Origin: Thiorhodovibrio litoralis
GTDB taxonomy: Bacteria; Pseudomonadota; Gammaproteobacteria; Chromatiales; Chromatiaceae
Assembly: GCF_033954455.1 (NCBI RefSeq)
Contig: NZ_CP121473.1
Span: 4,574,501-4,638,500, forward strand
Length of the DNA stretch: 64,000 nucleotides
Direction: 5' to 3'
The notes under the pieces are model-generated. The model had not been told where the DNA came from. It saw only the letters and a list, made by a program, of their open reading frames with translations, and did no database searches. The translations under genes and the position numbers were made by a program. Of the stretch, positions 11,706 through 20,651 are shown one piece after another (positions within the stretch are counted from its first letter, which is position 1; each line of letters begins with the position of its first letter).

Positions 11706-12686
11706 CTAGGCGTCGTCGTAGATGACTTCTAGCGAGGGCTTGACGATCTTCTTAACGCTGCACATGTCTTCAGGTTTGGCCGGCTCGAGCACCACGTTGC
11801 GACCGACGGCGTCGCTGGCAAAGAGGCTCAGGAGATCCTCGTGCGCCAGGGGCTTGGTACGGAGCGGCGGCGCGGCGGCGACTTGCTCGGCCAGACCTTT
11901 GAACAAGCCAGCCCAGGGGCTGTCGAGCTTGCCGATGATCTGATAGGCGGCGCTCTTGCGGCGGATATCGTCGTCCTGCGGGATATCGGCCAAGACCGGA
12001 ATGCCGACATTCTTGGCAAATTGCTGAGCCTCGCCAGTGCCATCGTCTTTGTTGATGACCATGCCGGCGACGCCGACATTGCCACCGAGCCCACGGAAGT
12101 ACTCGACCGCGGAGCAGACGTTGTTGGCCACATAGAGGGATTGCAGATCGTTGGAAGCGACCAGCATCACCTTCTGGCACATATCGCGTGCGATCGGCAG
12201 GCCGAAGCCCCCGCAGACCACGTCGCCGAGAAAATCGAGCAGGACGTAGTCGAAATCCCAATCGTGAAAGCCCAGACTCTCGAGCAGCTCGAAACCATGA
12301 ATGATGCCGCGCCCACCGCAACCACGACCGACCTCGGGACCGCCTAGTTCCATCGCGAACACACCGTCGCGCTTGAAGCAGACATCGCCGATCTCGACCG
12401 GCTCGCCGGCGAGCTTCTTTTTGCTTGAGGTCTCGATGATGGTCGGGCAGGAGCGACCGCCGAACAGCAGGGTGGCGGTATCGCTTTTCGGGTCGCAGCC
12501 GAGCAGCAAAACTTTCTTGCCAAGCTGGGCGAACATGTAGGACAGGTTAGCGAGCGTGAAGCTCTTGCCGATCCCGCCCTTGCCATAGATAGCTATGATC
12601 TCGGGGCGCTTGGATGCGCTGCCGCCGCCGGATTCGGGCATACCAGAAGGCTGCTCGGGCATTAAATGACTGCCGGCATTAAACAT
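11706..12686 (-). CDS. bchX: Chlorophyllide a reductase iron protein BchX
   Basis: A 326-residue NifH-like ATPase that delivers electrons to BchYZ. Visible are the P-loop YGKGGIGKS, the switch region GCDPKSDT, and the two Cys ligands of the bridging [4Fe-4S] cluster (GRGCGGRG and DVVCGGFG). The start at 12686 was chosen because GGAGG lies 7 bases upstream; ATG at 12692 is possible but too close to it. The start lies inside the end of bchC. Confidence 0.95.
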   Translation of the reverse strand: MFNAGSHLMPEQPSGMPESGGGSASKRPEIIAIYGKGGIGKSFTLANLSYMFAQLGKKVLLLGCDPKSDTATLLFGGRSCPTIIETSSKKKLAGEPVEIGDVCFKRDGVFAMELGGPEVGRGCGGRGIIHGFELLESLGFHDWDFDYVLLDFLGDVVCGGFGLPIARDMCQKVMLVASNDLQSLYVANNVCSAVEYFRGLGGNVGVAGMVINKDDGTGEAQQFAKNVGIPVLADIPQDDDIRRKSAAYQIIGKLDSPWAGLFKGLAEQVAAAPPLRTKPLAHEDLLSLFASDAVGRNVVLEPAKPEDMCSVKKIVKPSLEVIYDDA

Positions 12687-13617
12687 CGACATGCCTCCAG
12701 TCGAGAATCATTTTCAGGCAGCTCGGGTCGGAGAACGCGGTGACATAAGCCTCGTCCGCCTGCTCCGCTGGCATCCTGTGTGTAATCAGCTCGTCGAAGG
12801 ACAGGCGCCCAGACTCGATCAGCTGCTTCACGGCGATCAGGTCCGGCTCTTTGAACTCGGCGGCGACCCGCAAGCGCAGTTCACGCATGAAAGCCGGCGG
12901 GAAATCGAACGACAAAGGCGCTTCATAAAAGCCGGCGAGCACGATCTCGCCGCCGGGAGCTAGACGACCGATCAGGGTATCAAGCAGCTTGCTGTCGCCG
13001 CTAACATCGCAGATGCAGCGATAATCGCGGCGCTCGTCTTGTTCGGGGTCGATGACCTGATAGCCCTCGGCACCGCTGGTGCGAGCGGGATTGCGCTCCC
13101 ACACCACGGGTGCGGCACCATGAGCAACCGCGAGGCGCGCCAGCAGCCGACCGAGCACACCGTGGCCGATGATCAAGTCTGGCTGCTGGCCTTGCGGCCC
13201 GGTGACGTGATAGGCCGTTGCTGCCAGGGCCATCAATACGCCCTGCTCGCCAAGACCGGCTGGCAGGGTAATCAAACGGCTACCGGGTGCAACAATGCGC
13301 GCTGCCGCGCCACCAAAGAGGCCAGCCACATCACCGTAACAGCGCGCGCCGGGGACAAACACCAGCTCGCCCTCGACACGGCCGCTCTCCTCACCCGCGG
13401 CCACGACTTGGCCGACGGACTCATAGCCTGGCACCAAGGGATAGGCCAGACCGGGAAAAGGCGGCATCCGACCGGACCAGAGCAGACGCTCGGTGCCGGT
13501 GCTGATGCCGCTCCAGTGAATGTCCACGACACAGTCAGCCGGGCTCGGCGGGGTCAGGTCCAAACGCCTGACCGCGAGCTGTTCCGGCTGCTCTAGAACG
13601 ACCGCTAAGGTGTTCAT
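12679..13617 (-). CDS. bchC: Bacteriochlorophyllide a dehydrogenase BchC
   Basis: A 312-residue zinc-type alcohol dehydrogenase family protein that oxidises the 3-hydroxyethyl group of the bacteriochlorin. Visible are the substrate domain (WSGISTGTERLLWSG, PLVPGYESVGQV), the nucleotide-binding turn (IIGHGVLGRLLA) and the family end. MNTLAVVLEQPEQLAV gives the usual N-terminus; an ATG at 13629 would add four residues. It is preceded by a promoter with two CrtJ/PpsR-type sites. Confidence 0.93.
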   Translation of the reverse strand: MNTLAVVLEQPEQLAVRRLDLTPPSPADCVVDIHWSGISTGTERLLWSGRMPPFPGLAYPLVPGYESVGQVVAAGEESGRVEGELVFVPGARCYGDVAGLFGGAAARIVAPGSRLITLPAGLGEQGVLMALAATAYHVTGPQGQQPDLIIGHGVLGRLLARLAVAHGAAPVVWERNPARTSGAEGYQVIDPEQDERRDYRCICDVSGDSKLLDTLIGRLAPGGEIVLAGFYEAPLSFDFPPAFMRELRLRVAAEFKEPDLIAVKQLIESGRLSFDELITHRMPAEQADEAYVTAFSDPSCLKMILDWRHVDV

Positions 13618-13792
13618 GTCAATGGGCATAGTCACTAGAAACCGACATTTAGCCGCGAGAACCAAGGGTAAAAACCGATTGACCCCGCGATGGAGTTGAC
13701 CTGCGAACCTCGCCGTGCGCCTGTCCTGCCGAAGGCAGAGATCACATCAGGCACTGATAAAAGAGAGGGGCAGCCAACATTGGGAAACTAGG

Positions 13793-13836
13793 TGTCAGTT
13801 TAGCCTGACTAGTGAGCATGTCAAGCCTGATTTACA
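13793..13836 (-). promoter_or_regulatory. bchC promoter with two CrtJ/PpsR-type palindromes 8 bp apart
   Basis: TGTCAAGCCTGATTTACA at 13819-13836 is an exact TGT-N12-ACA. A second, TGT-N12-ACT, lies at 13793-13810, separated by exactly 8 bases. On the - strand TTGACA (13824-13819) and TAAACT (13802-13797), 16 bases apart, form a sigma-70 promoter; one palindrome covers the -35 and the other the -10. This matches the known CrtJ-repressed bchC promoter of Rhodobacter capsulatus. Repression under oxygen is inferred. Confidence 0.8.
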
Positions 13837-13845
13837 CTTCGACTG

Positions 13846-14976
13846 TCAATTTGCCTTGGCAGTCATCACCCGTGTTTGCATCGGCCGTCGCGTCCGATGC
13901 AGCCGCACCGCGGAAAAGCCCGCGGCCTTGAGCATGGCCTTGAGCTCGCGCGGGGGGCGTGGCCGGCCGCTGCCCATGGCAAAAAGATAGAGACCGAAGT
14001 AGGCATCGCCGATCGGCTCGGCCCCGGGCGTCTCGGACATGGGCTCGGTTAGCAGCAAGGTGCCGCCGTCAGGCAGGGCTGCGCGCGCGGCGCGCAGCAT
14101 GGTCATGGCCGCGTCATCGTCGTGGTCGTGAATCACGCGAACAAAAGAAATGATATCGGCGCCCCGCGGCAACGGGTCGCGCAGCAGATCGCCGCCGAAG
14201 GTCTCACTGCGCTCACCTAGGCCGAAGTCCCGCAACCGGGCGGCGGCGCGCTCGGCCACCGCCGGCAAGTCGAACAGCTGCAGCTTCAGATGCGGCCAGC
14301 GCTCCCCGGTGGCGATGAGGAAATTACCCTCCCCTCCGCCGACGTCGAGCAGGCAGCGGTGACCCTTGAGAGAATAGGCATCGAGCGTATCGCCGGCCAC
14401 AAAGGCATGCGAGGAAGTCATCAGCTCACTGTATGAGGCAACCTCGGCATCGCCTGCCGCATCGGGTGTCTCCGCACCCGCATAGGCCCAGAAACGCTGA
14501 AGCTCTTTCTCTTTGAGCTCCCCGCGCAGCAGGGCCAGCGGATCGGTCAGATCCCGATACAGCATGCGATGATGCCGCACCATGGCCGCGATACCCGGAT
14601 TGCCGAGCATGGCCGCACCATGAGGACCCAGGCCGAAACGCCCACCCATGCGCCGCTGCAATAGCCGCAGCGCCACAGCCGCGCGCAGCAGACGCTCGGC
14701 CGCCGCCGGGGGCAGATCGACCTGCGCGGCCAGTTCCTCTGACGTCATCGGCTGCTCGGCCAGGCGCTCGAACAACTCCAGGCGCACGCAGGCATCAAGA
14801 ATCTGGGAATAAATAAAGCCGGCGCACAGATCAAAGAGCGCACTCGCGCGGTGCTGAGCAATCGGGCGCGTCAACGGAAAATCCGCCGCCCAGCGCTGGA
14901 ACTTGGGGCTTGAGATGAGACGGTCGCGGCGCCGATAGAAGGCATCCTGCAAACGCGCAAGCAGAGTTTCCATCAT
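13846..14976 (-). CDS. crtF: Hydroxyneurosporene-O-methyltransferase CrtF
   Basis: A 376-residue SAM-dependent methyltransferase that methylates the C1 hydroxyl of acyclic carotenoids in the spirilloxanthin pathway. It has an N-terminal winged-helix dimerisation region (about 45-110), the SAM motif LLDVGGGEGNF (about 210), and FVRVIHDHDDD with the likely catalytic histidine. It lies between crtE and bchC, as in the Rhodobacter superoperon. ATG at 14973 is an equal alternative start; no ribosome site distinguishes them. Confidence 0.92.
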   Translation of the reverse strand: MMETLLARLQDAFYRRRDRLISSPKFQRWAADFPLTRPIAQHRASALFDLCAGFIYSQILDACVRLELFERLAEQPMTSEELAAQVDLPPAAAERLLRAAVALRLLQRRMGGRFGLGPHGAAMLGNPGIAAMVRHHRMLYRDLTDPLALLRGELKEKELQRFWAYAGAETPDAAGDAEVASYSELMTSSHAFVAGDTLDAYSLKGHRCLLDVGGGEGNFLIATGERWPHLKLQLFDLPAVAERAAARLRDFGLGERSETFGGDLLRDPLPRGADIISFVRVIHDHDDDAAMTMLRAARAALPDGGTLLLTEPMSETPGAEPIGDAYFGLYLFAMGSGRPRPPRELKAMLKAAGFSAVRLHRTRRPMQTRVMTAKAN

Positions 14977-15054
14977 TGCGGAGAACCGAACGGAAAGCGC
15001 ATGACCAGGCCAGCTGGAACGCCGGTTGGCACGAGTCTATTCAGGCGCAACATC

Positions 15055-15930
15055 TCAGCCGGCATCCAGGCGGTCCGCCAGCTCGGCCGGCAGTAGCCGG
15101 CGCATTTCCTGGCGCACCAGCGCGGCGAGCTGCTCTTGGCCCGGGCAGGGCGGAATCCCGTCCACCGCCGCCGCGACCAGCTCACGCAGACGCCCGATTG
15201 CGCCATCCAAACCCAGCTCCGCTACAGCACTCGGGCGCCCGTGCGCCTGATCCTGCCCCTTGGGCTTACCCATGTCAGCTTCACTGACCGCGACGTCGCG
15301 CAGATCATCAGCAACCTGATAGGCCAACCCGAGCTTCTCGCCGAAGCCATACCAGGGCGCGGAATCATGCCCAGCGGCGGCAGCGCCGGCTTCGGTCGCG
15401 GCAAAAAAGAGCGCGGCAGTTTTCTGGCGATGGTATTCGGTCAGCTCCACCTCGGGCTCGCATTCCCAGGCCTGGCCGGCGACGATACCCGAGGCGATAC
15501 CCACTGCGCGACCGATGATGGAGGCCAGGCGGGCAGCCCGCTCGGGATGAGAGCCCGCATTCCACGCGAGCAGCTCAAAGGCGCGCACGATCAGCCCATC
15601 CCCCACCAGCACAGCCAGCCGCTCGCCATAGGCCGCATGCACCGACGGACGCCCGCGACGGGTGGCAGCATCATCGAAACAGGGCAGATCGTCATGCACC
15701 AGGGAGGCACAATGCAGCAATTCCAGGGCGGCGGCGGCGGCGTCACTGAGCACCGGAGCATCGTCGCCGCAGGCCAACGCCACGGCAAGACACAGGCGCG
15801 GGCGGATGCGCCCACCGCCGGGGAAGACCGCATGCCGCGTCGCGGCTTCCAGCAAGGGCGGCGCGGCTTCCCCGCTGCCTTGGGCAATCGCGCGCTCGAG
15901 CGCTTGTTCGATTCGCGGCATCACATCCAT
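15055..15930 (-). CDS. crtE: Geranylgeranyl diphosphate synthase CrtE
   Basis: A 291-residue trans-prenyl synthase that makes GGPP for carotenoids and the bacteriochlorophyll tail. The first Asp-rich motif is HDDLPCFDD (about 79-87), the second is YQVADDLRD, and FPGGGRIRPRL is the usual early substrate site. The start is the ATG at 15930 (MDVMPRIEQ); a TTG at 15987 would add a low-complexity Ala/Thr stretch and is less likely. It is the first gene of the superoperon, with its own promoter near 16033-16061. Confidence 0.94.
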   Translation of the reverse strand: MDVMPRIEQALERAIAQGSGEAAPPLLEAATRHAVFPGGGRIRPRLCLAVALACGDDAPVLSDAAAAALELLHCASLVHDDLPCFDDAATRRGRPSVHAAYGERLAVLVGDGLIVRAFELLAWNAGSHPERAARLASIIGRAVGIASGIVAGQAWECEPEVELTEYHRQKTAALFFAATEAGAAAAGHDSAPWYGFGEKLGLAYQVADDLRDVAVSEADMGKPKGQDQAHGRPSAVAELGLDGAIGRLRELVAAAVDGIPPCPGQEQLAALVRQEMRRLLPAELADRLDAG

Positions 15931-16024
15931 CGGTAGCTGAGTCCCCTTGGTGGTGGCATTGGCGGTGGCAGCGGCTGCCGCGGGCAAGTCCCGCGTGCAT
16001 CATAAAGGTGTTGCCGCATCCATG

Positions 16025-16061
16025 TGTCCTGTAAGATAGACAGGGTACTCAGAGGCGTCAA
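16025..16061 (-). promoter_or_regulatory. crtE promoter with a CrtJ/PpsR-type site over the -10
   Basis: On the - strand TTGACG (16061-16056) and TATCTT (16038-16033) are 17 bases apart. TGTCCTGTAAGATAGACA at 16025-16042 is an exact TGT-N12-ACA palindrome covering the -10. This lies in the crtE-crtD divergent region, so one repressor could control both directions. A short GCGGGCC/GGCCCGC hairpin follows at 16066-16085. No second palindrome at 8-bp spacing was found. Confidence 0.65.
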
Positions 16062-16337
16062 TTGCGCGGGCCCAGCAAGGCCCGCCACAGCACTCTGCAA
16101 TCCAGCCACCGCTAACTCGGATTTTCGTAGTTCCGTGTCCCCAAGCCGCCCACCAAAACGCGACCCAAATCCCCTCTCCAGCCTCCTCTTGCAGGCTCGC
16201 GCAACAGCGGCTTATGGCTGGCGCCGAACAGCAAGCCAGCTGGCACACCAACTGGCAGACCAGCCGGCAGGTCATTCACCGAACCTGGCTGAAAGATCAG
16301 CCCGTGAGCTTCAGGGCTTCAGCCCCAGGTTACGCAC

Positions 16338-17906
16338 GTGAGCCTCGGCAGACAGTCCGAACGGGTCATTATCGTCGGCGCCGGCGTCGGCGGGCTTGCG
16401 AGTGCCATCACACTTGCAGCCCAAGGGCTTGAGGTCGAGGTGTTCGAACGCGCACCAACCCCCGGTGGCAAATTGCGCGAGGTCGCGGTCGGCGATGCCC
16501 GCATCGATGCCGGGCCCACTGTCTTTACCATGCGCTGGGTCTTTGAGGAGTTGTTCGCCGCCGCTGGCACGTCGTTGGAAGCAGAACTCCCCTTGCAGCC
16601 GGCCGAAGTCCTTGCCCGCCATGCCTGGAGTGAGCAAGAGCGGCTCGACCTGTTCGCCGATCAGCAGCGCTCGGCCGATGCGATCGGTCAGTTCGCCGGC
16701 GCGCGGGAGGCGGAAGGCTTTCTGCGTTTCACCGCTGATGCACGCGGCATCTTCAACACGCTCAAAGACGCCTTCATCACCAACACCCGCACCACGCCCG
16801 CGGGGCTAATGCAGCGGGTTGGCATCGGCGGCATCGGCGCGCTGATGAATATCCGGCCTTACTCAAAGCTGTGGCCAGTCCTCGGGGAATATTTCAAAGA
16901 TCCGCGCCTGCAACAGCTGTTCGGCCGCTATGCGACCTATTGCGGCAGCTCACCCTTCCTGGCGCCAGCCACCCTGATGCTGGTCGCCCACGTCGAGCAG
17001 GAAGGAGTCTGGCTGATCGAAGGCGGCATGCACCGGCTCGCGCGCACCATGGCCGGGATCGCTGAGCGCCTCGGCGTGCGGATCAACTACTCGGCCCCGG
17101 TTGCGGAAATCCTGATCGAGCAGGGTCGCGCCCGCGGTGTGCGGTTGGACTCGGGCGAGACCCACAAAGCTGCTGCCGTGGTGCTGAATGCCGACACCGC
17201 CGCGCTCGGCGCTGGTCTGTTCGGCCATGCCGCCACGCGCGCCCTGGGCCCGACGCCGGCGGACAAGCGCTCGCTGTCGGCGCTGACCTGGAGTCTGACT
17301 GCCGAGACATCAGGCTTCCCGCTGGTGCGCCACTCGGTGTTCTTCTCGCGCGACTACCCGAAAGAGTTTCAGGATTTGCTCCAGCGACGGCGTTTGCCCC
17401 AGGAGCCAACCGTCTATATCTGCGCCCAGGACCGCAGCGACAGCGGCCAGACCACGGCAGCAGGCTACCCAGTGACCGGGCCTGAGCGCTTATTGTGCCT
17501 GGTCAATGCCCCAGCGATCGGGGACCGTCATGAATTCACATCCGCGGAGATCAACGCATGCGCCGAGCGCACTGTTGCGCTGCTCAGCCACTGTGGTCTG
17601 CAGTTGCAGATTCACCCGGAGCTGATCGAGCCCACCTCACCGACGCACTTCAACCAGCTGTTCCCGGCGAGCGGTGGCGCGCTCTATGGCCGCGCCTCCC
17701 ACGGCTGGCTGGCGTCTTTCAGTCGGCCGGGGGCACACAGCAAGGTACCGGGTCTGTATCTGGCGGGCGGCAGCACCCACCCGGGGCCGGGACTGCCAAT
17801 GGCGACCCTGTCCGGACGCCTGGCGGCGCAGACCCTGCTCGCGGACCTGCCTTCAATCAGCCCATCCCGAAGGATGGCTACCTCTGGTGGTACATCGACG
17901 CGCTGA
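16338..17906 (+). CDS. crtD: Carotenoid 3,4-desaturase CrtD
   Basis: A 522-residue FAD-dependent desaturase that introduces 3,4 double bonds in methoxy- or hydroxy-carotenoids. Visible are the N-terminal dinucleotide site VIIVGAGVGGLASAITLAAQG, the phytoene-desaturase body, and the C-terminal GLYLAGGSTHPGPGLPMATLSGRLAAQ. The start is a GTG with a weak AGG 8 bases upstream; no in-frame ATG fits. The last 20 or so residues are read out of the crtC N-terminal region and have no family match. Confidence 0.9.
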   Translation: MSLGRQSERVIIVGAGVGGLASAITLAAQGLEVEVFERAPTPGGKLREVAVGDARIDAGPTVFTMRWVFEELFAAAGTSLEAELPLQPAEVLARHAWSEQERLDLFADQQRSADAIGQFAGAREAEGFLRFTADARGIFNTLKDAFITNTRTTPAGLMQRVGIGGIGALMNIRPYSKLWPVLGEYFKDPRLQQLFGRYATYCGSSPFLAPATLMLVAHVEQEGVWLIEGGMHRLARTMAGIAERLGVRINYSAPVAEILIEQGRARGVRLDSGETHKAAAVVLNADTAALGAGLFGHAATRALGPTPADKRSLSALTWSLTAETSGFPLVRHSVFFSRDYPKEFQDLLQRRRLPQEPTVYICAQDRSDSGQTTAAGYPVTGPERLLCLVNAPAIGDRHEFTSAEINACAERTVALLSHCGLQLQIHPELIEPTSPTHFNQLFPASGGALYGRASHGWLASFSRPGAHSKVPGLYLAGGSTHPGPGLPMATLSGRLAAQTLLADLPSISPSRRMATSGGTSTR

Positions 17907-18787
17907 GCGACGACGGCCAGCACGGGCTCACCATCATCGCGCTGCTCGGCAGCGTCTTCTCACCCTACTACGCCTGGTCACGGCGCCGTGGCCCGGCCGA
18001 GCCCGAGCGCTTCTGCGCGCTCAACGCCGTGCTCTATGGCGCGAGTGGCAAGCGCTGGGCCATGACCGAACGCGGCCACAATCGCCTGCAGCGCAGCCCT
18101 ACCGAACTCAGCATCGGCCCCAGCGCCCTGCACTGGGATGGGGATGATCTGGTGATCGACATCCAGGAGACCGCGGCCCCGATTCCGCTGCCCCTGCGCG
18201 GGCAGGTGCGCGTTCACCCTCAAGCACCGACCCGCCATCTGCAGCAACTCGACCGCCAAGGCCGCCATCACTGGTGGCCGATCGCGCCCGACTCGCGTGT
18301 CAGCGTCAACCTGAGCCACCCACGCCTGTCCTGGAGCGGCGATGGCTACCTCGACAGCAACTGGGGCTCGGAACCTCTAGAGCAGGGCTTCACGGACTGG
18401 GACTGGTCGCGCGCCAAACGCCGGCAGGGCGGCGCGGCAGTGCTCTACGAGGCCAATCGCCGCGACGGCAGCAGTCTGTCACTCGCGCTGCAGGTCAACA
18501 AGGACGGCTCGGTCGAGCACTTCGAGCCGCCGGCCCGGGCACCCCTGCCAACCACACGCGTCTGGCGCATTCCGCGCGCCACCCGCAGCGAACAACCCGA
18601 GAGCGGGGAACCTCCGGTCAGAGTGATTGAAACACTCGAAGACACGCCCTTTTATGCCCGCTCCACCATCACCACCCGGCTCGTGGGCGAGCCGGTCACT
18701 GCCGTGCATGAGAGCCTCTCGCTTGATCGCTTTGCCAAGCGCTGGGTACAGATGCTGCTGCCCTTCCGCATGCCGCGCTGGACCTGA
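17852..18787 (+). CDS. crtC: Carotenoid 1,2-hydratase CrtC
   Basis: Hydrates the terminal double bond of acyclic carotenoids (C1 hydroxylation), upstream of CrtF. Family similarity begins at FNQPIPKDGYLWWYIDALSDDG and continues through SVFSPYYAW, GHNRLQRS and YLDSNWGSEPLEQGFTDWDWSR to the end. The start is unresolved: in this frame there is no ATG, GTG or TTG between an ATG at 17558, which would add about 100 meaningless residues, and the conserved N-terminus. The position given is where homology starts. It overlaps the end of crtD by 55 bases in the -1 frame. Confidence 0.85.
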   Translation, partial: FNQPIPKDGYLWWYIDALSDDGQHGLTIIALLGSVFSPYYAWSRRRGPAEPERFCALNAVLYGASGKRWAMTERGHNRLQRSPTELSIGPSALHWDGDDLVIDIQETAAPIPLPLRGQVRVHPQAPTRHLQQLDRQGRHHWWPIAPDSRVSVNLSHPRLSWSGDGYLDSNWGSEPLEQGFTDWDWSRAKRRQGGAAVLYEANRRDGSSLSLALQVNKDGSVEHFEPPARAPLPTTRVWRIPRATRSEQPESGEPPVRVIETLEDTPFYARSTITTRLVGEPVTAVHESLSLDRFAKRWVQMLLPFRMPRWT

Positions 18788-18808
18788 ACCAGCAGAACTT
18801 TGTCGGCT

Positions 18809-20398
18809 TCAACGACCTCCGATCAGCCGCAGTCCGAGTGATAACTGCTGAATGAATTGGCGAAAGCTTACCTCATCCGAGGCTTCGATCGGGCGCTCCG
18901 AGCTGGCGCGGTCGCCGTAGAGGAAGCCGATGCATTTGTCGGTGAAGAGCACCGGATGAATCAGAAAATCGGCCTTGCCGACAAACTGCGCGAAAGGCCC
19001 GCGCACCAGTTTGCGATCATCGGGCGGGGAGTCGGCATGAATCCAGAACGCCCGGCGCTGACCAATAACCGCTGCCAGTAACGGGTTCATCTCTGGACGC
19101 AGACTGAAGCGGAAGCTCGCCTGCAAGCGTTCCTCGAATTCCGTCAGCACGAATTTGGCCGCCACGGCGTCCTTCTTGGTGGTCAGCAGCGCGAAAACTG
19201 TGCGATCCATCCCGATGCCACGGTGAACACCCTCAACAACTGTATTGAGCAACAGGTTGAGATCCGGCTTGCCACCGAGTTGCTCTGCCATTCGACCCAG
19301 CATCTCGAGTTGCACCACGGGGTTGGGACGCAGCAGCCCTGACATCTCATCGTCGCCGCCCGAGTCCGCCCCGCTGCCAGCATCATCCCCGGCACCCTGC
19401 TTGCCATGGGACTCGGCACCATCGATGCCATCTCCATTGATGTCATCTAGGGCCTTTTTCTCGGCCTTTTCGCGCCGCGCCCTGGCCTTGGATGTTTCCG
19501 GGATCAGCGGCGCCACCTTGGTGGCACCGAACTGCACCGCCATCTCGCGCGCCACCTCAGAGCTTTCGTGGACCTTCTCGCGCATGTCGGGAAGATTCAG
19601 CCCCATGGTGCGCGCCACCCGAGCCAGAAGCTGATGGGTTTGATTCGACTCCCAACCGCAGCGCATCGATACCTCGGCGACACGGCGGGCGGTTGCAATG
19701 CGATCGGCCAACGGACTCGACTCTGGCGCCAGTGCCTTTTGCAACGAATGCCCCAGTGACCAATGCTGCGCCAGGCGACGAGAGAGCTGGGTCATGTCGC
19801 AGCCGAAAGTGCGCTTCTCGAGACGGGTGACCTGGCTCGACTCGCCAACGGCAATTTCCGCCTTCTCGACCAGGAAGTCGTTCACCCGGGGATCGGAGCC
19901 CGAGAGCACCGCTAGTGATCCAATACGGTATAACAAACCAGCAACGAAGATTTCCGCTACCCCGTCATCCTGTGCCATCCGCGCCAAGGTTTGCGACTGG
20001 GTCGCGGTATGAAACGCCAGCGCCATCTCCTCGAGCAAGGCATCACGACTCTGGCCGCGCAGGACTTGTTCGATCACGCTGAGCGAAATGGCCAGATCGC
20101 GCACCGCGTCGAAGCCAAGCAGCACCACGCCGCGATCAACCGTCTGGATATTACCGTGACTGCTCGGAAACAGTGGACTATTGGCCAGCTTGACCAGACG
20201 CGCGGCCATGGCCGCATCCTTGGAGATGGCGCTGGAGAGCTTCCAGGCGCTGGCTTCCGGATCATCGGCGATCCGATTCACCTCGCTCACGGTGCGCGCA
20301 AAGGCAGGCAGCTCGGTATCAGTGAGGAAATTGGTCCAGGCATTGAGCGTCGTGGGTAAGGCACGACCTGAACCTGCGCCGCGATCTAAAGGTGCCAT
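18809..20398 (-). CDS. HDOD domain protein with C-terminal GAF-like domain
   Basis: A 529-residue soluble signalling protein. An HDOD domain (about 20-225; AMAARLVKLANSPLFPS, VVLLGFDAVRDLAISLSV) is followed by an acidic low-complexity spacer (about 300-345) and a GAF-like domain (about 350-525; GMDRTVFALLTTKKDAVAAKF, VLFTDKCIGFLYGDR). HDOD proteins act in regulatory and stress pathways, but the ligand or partner here is unknown. The start at 20398 has GGGAG 6 bases upstream. It is convergent with crtC, 21 bases apart. Confidence 0.85.
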   Translation of the reverse strand: MAPLDRGAGSGRALPTTLNAWTNFLTDTELPAFARTVSEVNRIADDPEASAWKLSSAISKDAAMAARLVKLANSPLFPSSHGNIQTVDRGVVLLGFDAVRDLAISLSVIEQVLRGQSRDALLEEMALAFHTATQSQTLARMAQDDGVAEIFVAGLLYRIGSLAVLSGSDPRVNDFLVEKAEIAVGESSQVTRLEKRTFGCDMTQLSRRLAQHWSLGHSLQKALAPESSPLADRIATARRVAEVSMRCGWESNQTHQLLARVARTMGLNLPDMREKVHESSEVAREMAVQFGATKVAPLIPETSKARARREKAEKKALDDINGDGIDGAESHGKQGAGDDAGSGADSGGDDEMSGLLRPNPVVQLEMLGRMAEQLGGKPDLNLLLNTVVEGVHRGIGMDRTVFALLTTKKDAVAAKFVLTEFEERLQASFRFSLRPEMNPLLAAVIGQRRAFWIHADSPPDDRKLVRGPFAQFVGKADFLIHPVLFTDKCIGFLYGDRASSERPIEASDEVSFRQFIQQLSLGLRLIGGR

Positions 20399-20651
20399 CG
20401 TCATCTCCCGACCCGTCGGCGCCCGCGCACCCGGAATTCGCGGCTGAACCAAACAAAGGTACTTCTTGTTGCCACCGTCTTAACCTACCCCGCAAGCAGT
20501 GGCCCACAACTCCAGGTTCGCATCCGGAGCCGACTTTCCGTTTCCTGCGGAAATTGGCCAGAGAGAGACTGCGGAAAAACGCCGCACCTCACTCCTGACA
20601 CTAGGCATAAAGCGGCGATTTGTCCAGCAAAAATGCTGCTGATGCCCTCAG

